5,606 nucleotides of DNA from Candidatus Zixiibacteriota bacterium. GTDB taxonomy: Bacteria > Zixibacteria > MSB-5A5 > GN15 > FEB-12. The position numbers were made by a program, and so were the translations under genes. Under the pieces are notes generated by a model. The model did no database searches. It was not told the origin of the DNA and was given only the letters and a program-made list of their open reading frames with translations. How positions within the stretch are numbered: position 1 is the first letter of the stretch; each line of letters opens with the position of its first letter. Of the stretch, positions 5,488 through 5,606 are shown one piece after another. The DNA lies in the NCBI GenBank assembly GCA_029932795.1, contig JAOZPL010000025.1:1-5606 (forward strand). The letters are read 5' to 3'.

Positions 5488-5488
5488 A
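5483..5488 (-). promoter_or_regulatory. Candidate -10 element (TATAAT) for mazG
   Basis: On the minus strand the bases 5488-5483 read TATAAT, a perfect -10, overlapping the plus-strand -10. No good -35 lies 16-18 bases upstream (GGAACC region) and there is no TG extension. A start near 5476 would give mazG a leader of about 85 bases beginning with a short CCCG-CCTT-CGGG hairpin (5479-5468). It may simply be the complement of the plus-strand element. Confidence 0.4.
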
Positions 5489-5551
5489 CAACGCTTCAGA
5501 CACCTGGTTCCACCGGTACTCTGGTGCGCCAATGTAAGAACGCAGAGACTT

Positions 5552-5606
5552 ATGAGCAAGCAAAACAACAGTAGACCCAGGAACTCCTCAGCATATAATC
5601 CAGCCG
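5552..5606 (+). CDS. Unidentified gene, first 18 codons (runs off window)
   Basis: An ATG at 5552 opens a frame that stays open to the window end, giving MSKQNNSRPRNSSAYNPA, a polar start without a signal peptide. The main support is the near-consensus promoter at 5459-5487 and divergent orientation from mazG. The ribosome binding site is weak (AGAG at 5544-5547). Too little is visible to assign a family. The opposite strand over the same bases is also open and reads as a hydrophobic stretch, so strand choice rests on the promoter. Confidence 0.5.
   Translation, partial: MSKQNNSRPRNSSAYNPA

Overview
The window looks like chromosomal DNA from a Gram-negative bacterium with roughly balanced base composition. 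The outer-membrane evidence is a gene on the minus strand with a cleavable signal peptide, a beta-barrel-like body and a C-terminal phenylalanine. The spermidine genes are of the Thermotoga-type (short SpeD) and fold-III decarboxylase type rather than the classical E. coli SpeC/SpeD set. That, plus the unfamiliar barrel protein, suggests (inference only) a deep-branching or uncultured lineage rather than an enterobacterium. No rRNA, tRNA, CRISPR array or insertion sequence was seen.

Left half (1-2966, plus strand): a tight polyamine cluster. It begins with the 3' part of an HTH-plus-cupin regulator (1-429), followed by S-adenosylmethionine decarboxylase speD (465-881), a PLP-dependent fold-III ornithine/lysine-type decarboxylase (892-2061) and spermidine synthase speE (2070-2966). 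Gaps are 35, 10 and 8 bases and each gene has its own ribosome binding site. Together they can make spermidine: the fold-III enzyme makes putrescine from ornithine, SpeD makes decarboxylated AdoMet as aminopropyl donor, and SpeE joins them. The regulator probably senses a polyamine or precursor.

Middle (2967-4581): a hairpin with an A-tract at 2982-3011 acts as a terminator for the minus strand. It closes the convergent outer-membrane protein gene (3035-4189, minus). Upstream of that gene is a 392-base gap containing several inverted repeats, a minus-strand hairpin whose wobble pairs only form on that strand, a possible 37-residue Met-rich small ORF, and a weak promoter with a perfect CTGCTG/CAGCAG dyad.

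Right end (4582-5606): a full-length two-domain MazG nucleotide pyrophosphohydrolase on the minus strand (4582-5391). A 160-base divergent control region follows, with a near-consensus plus-strand promoter (TTGACA, 17 bases, TATTAT) whose -10 overlaps a TATAAT on the other strand. The plus promoter leads to the first 18 codons of an unidentified gene that runs off the window.

Most of the content is recognisable housekeeping and polyamine metabolism. I did not find convincing evidence of a new defence or mobile system. The least explained part is the structured gap at 4190-4581.
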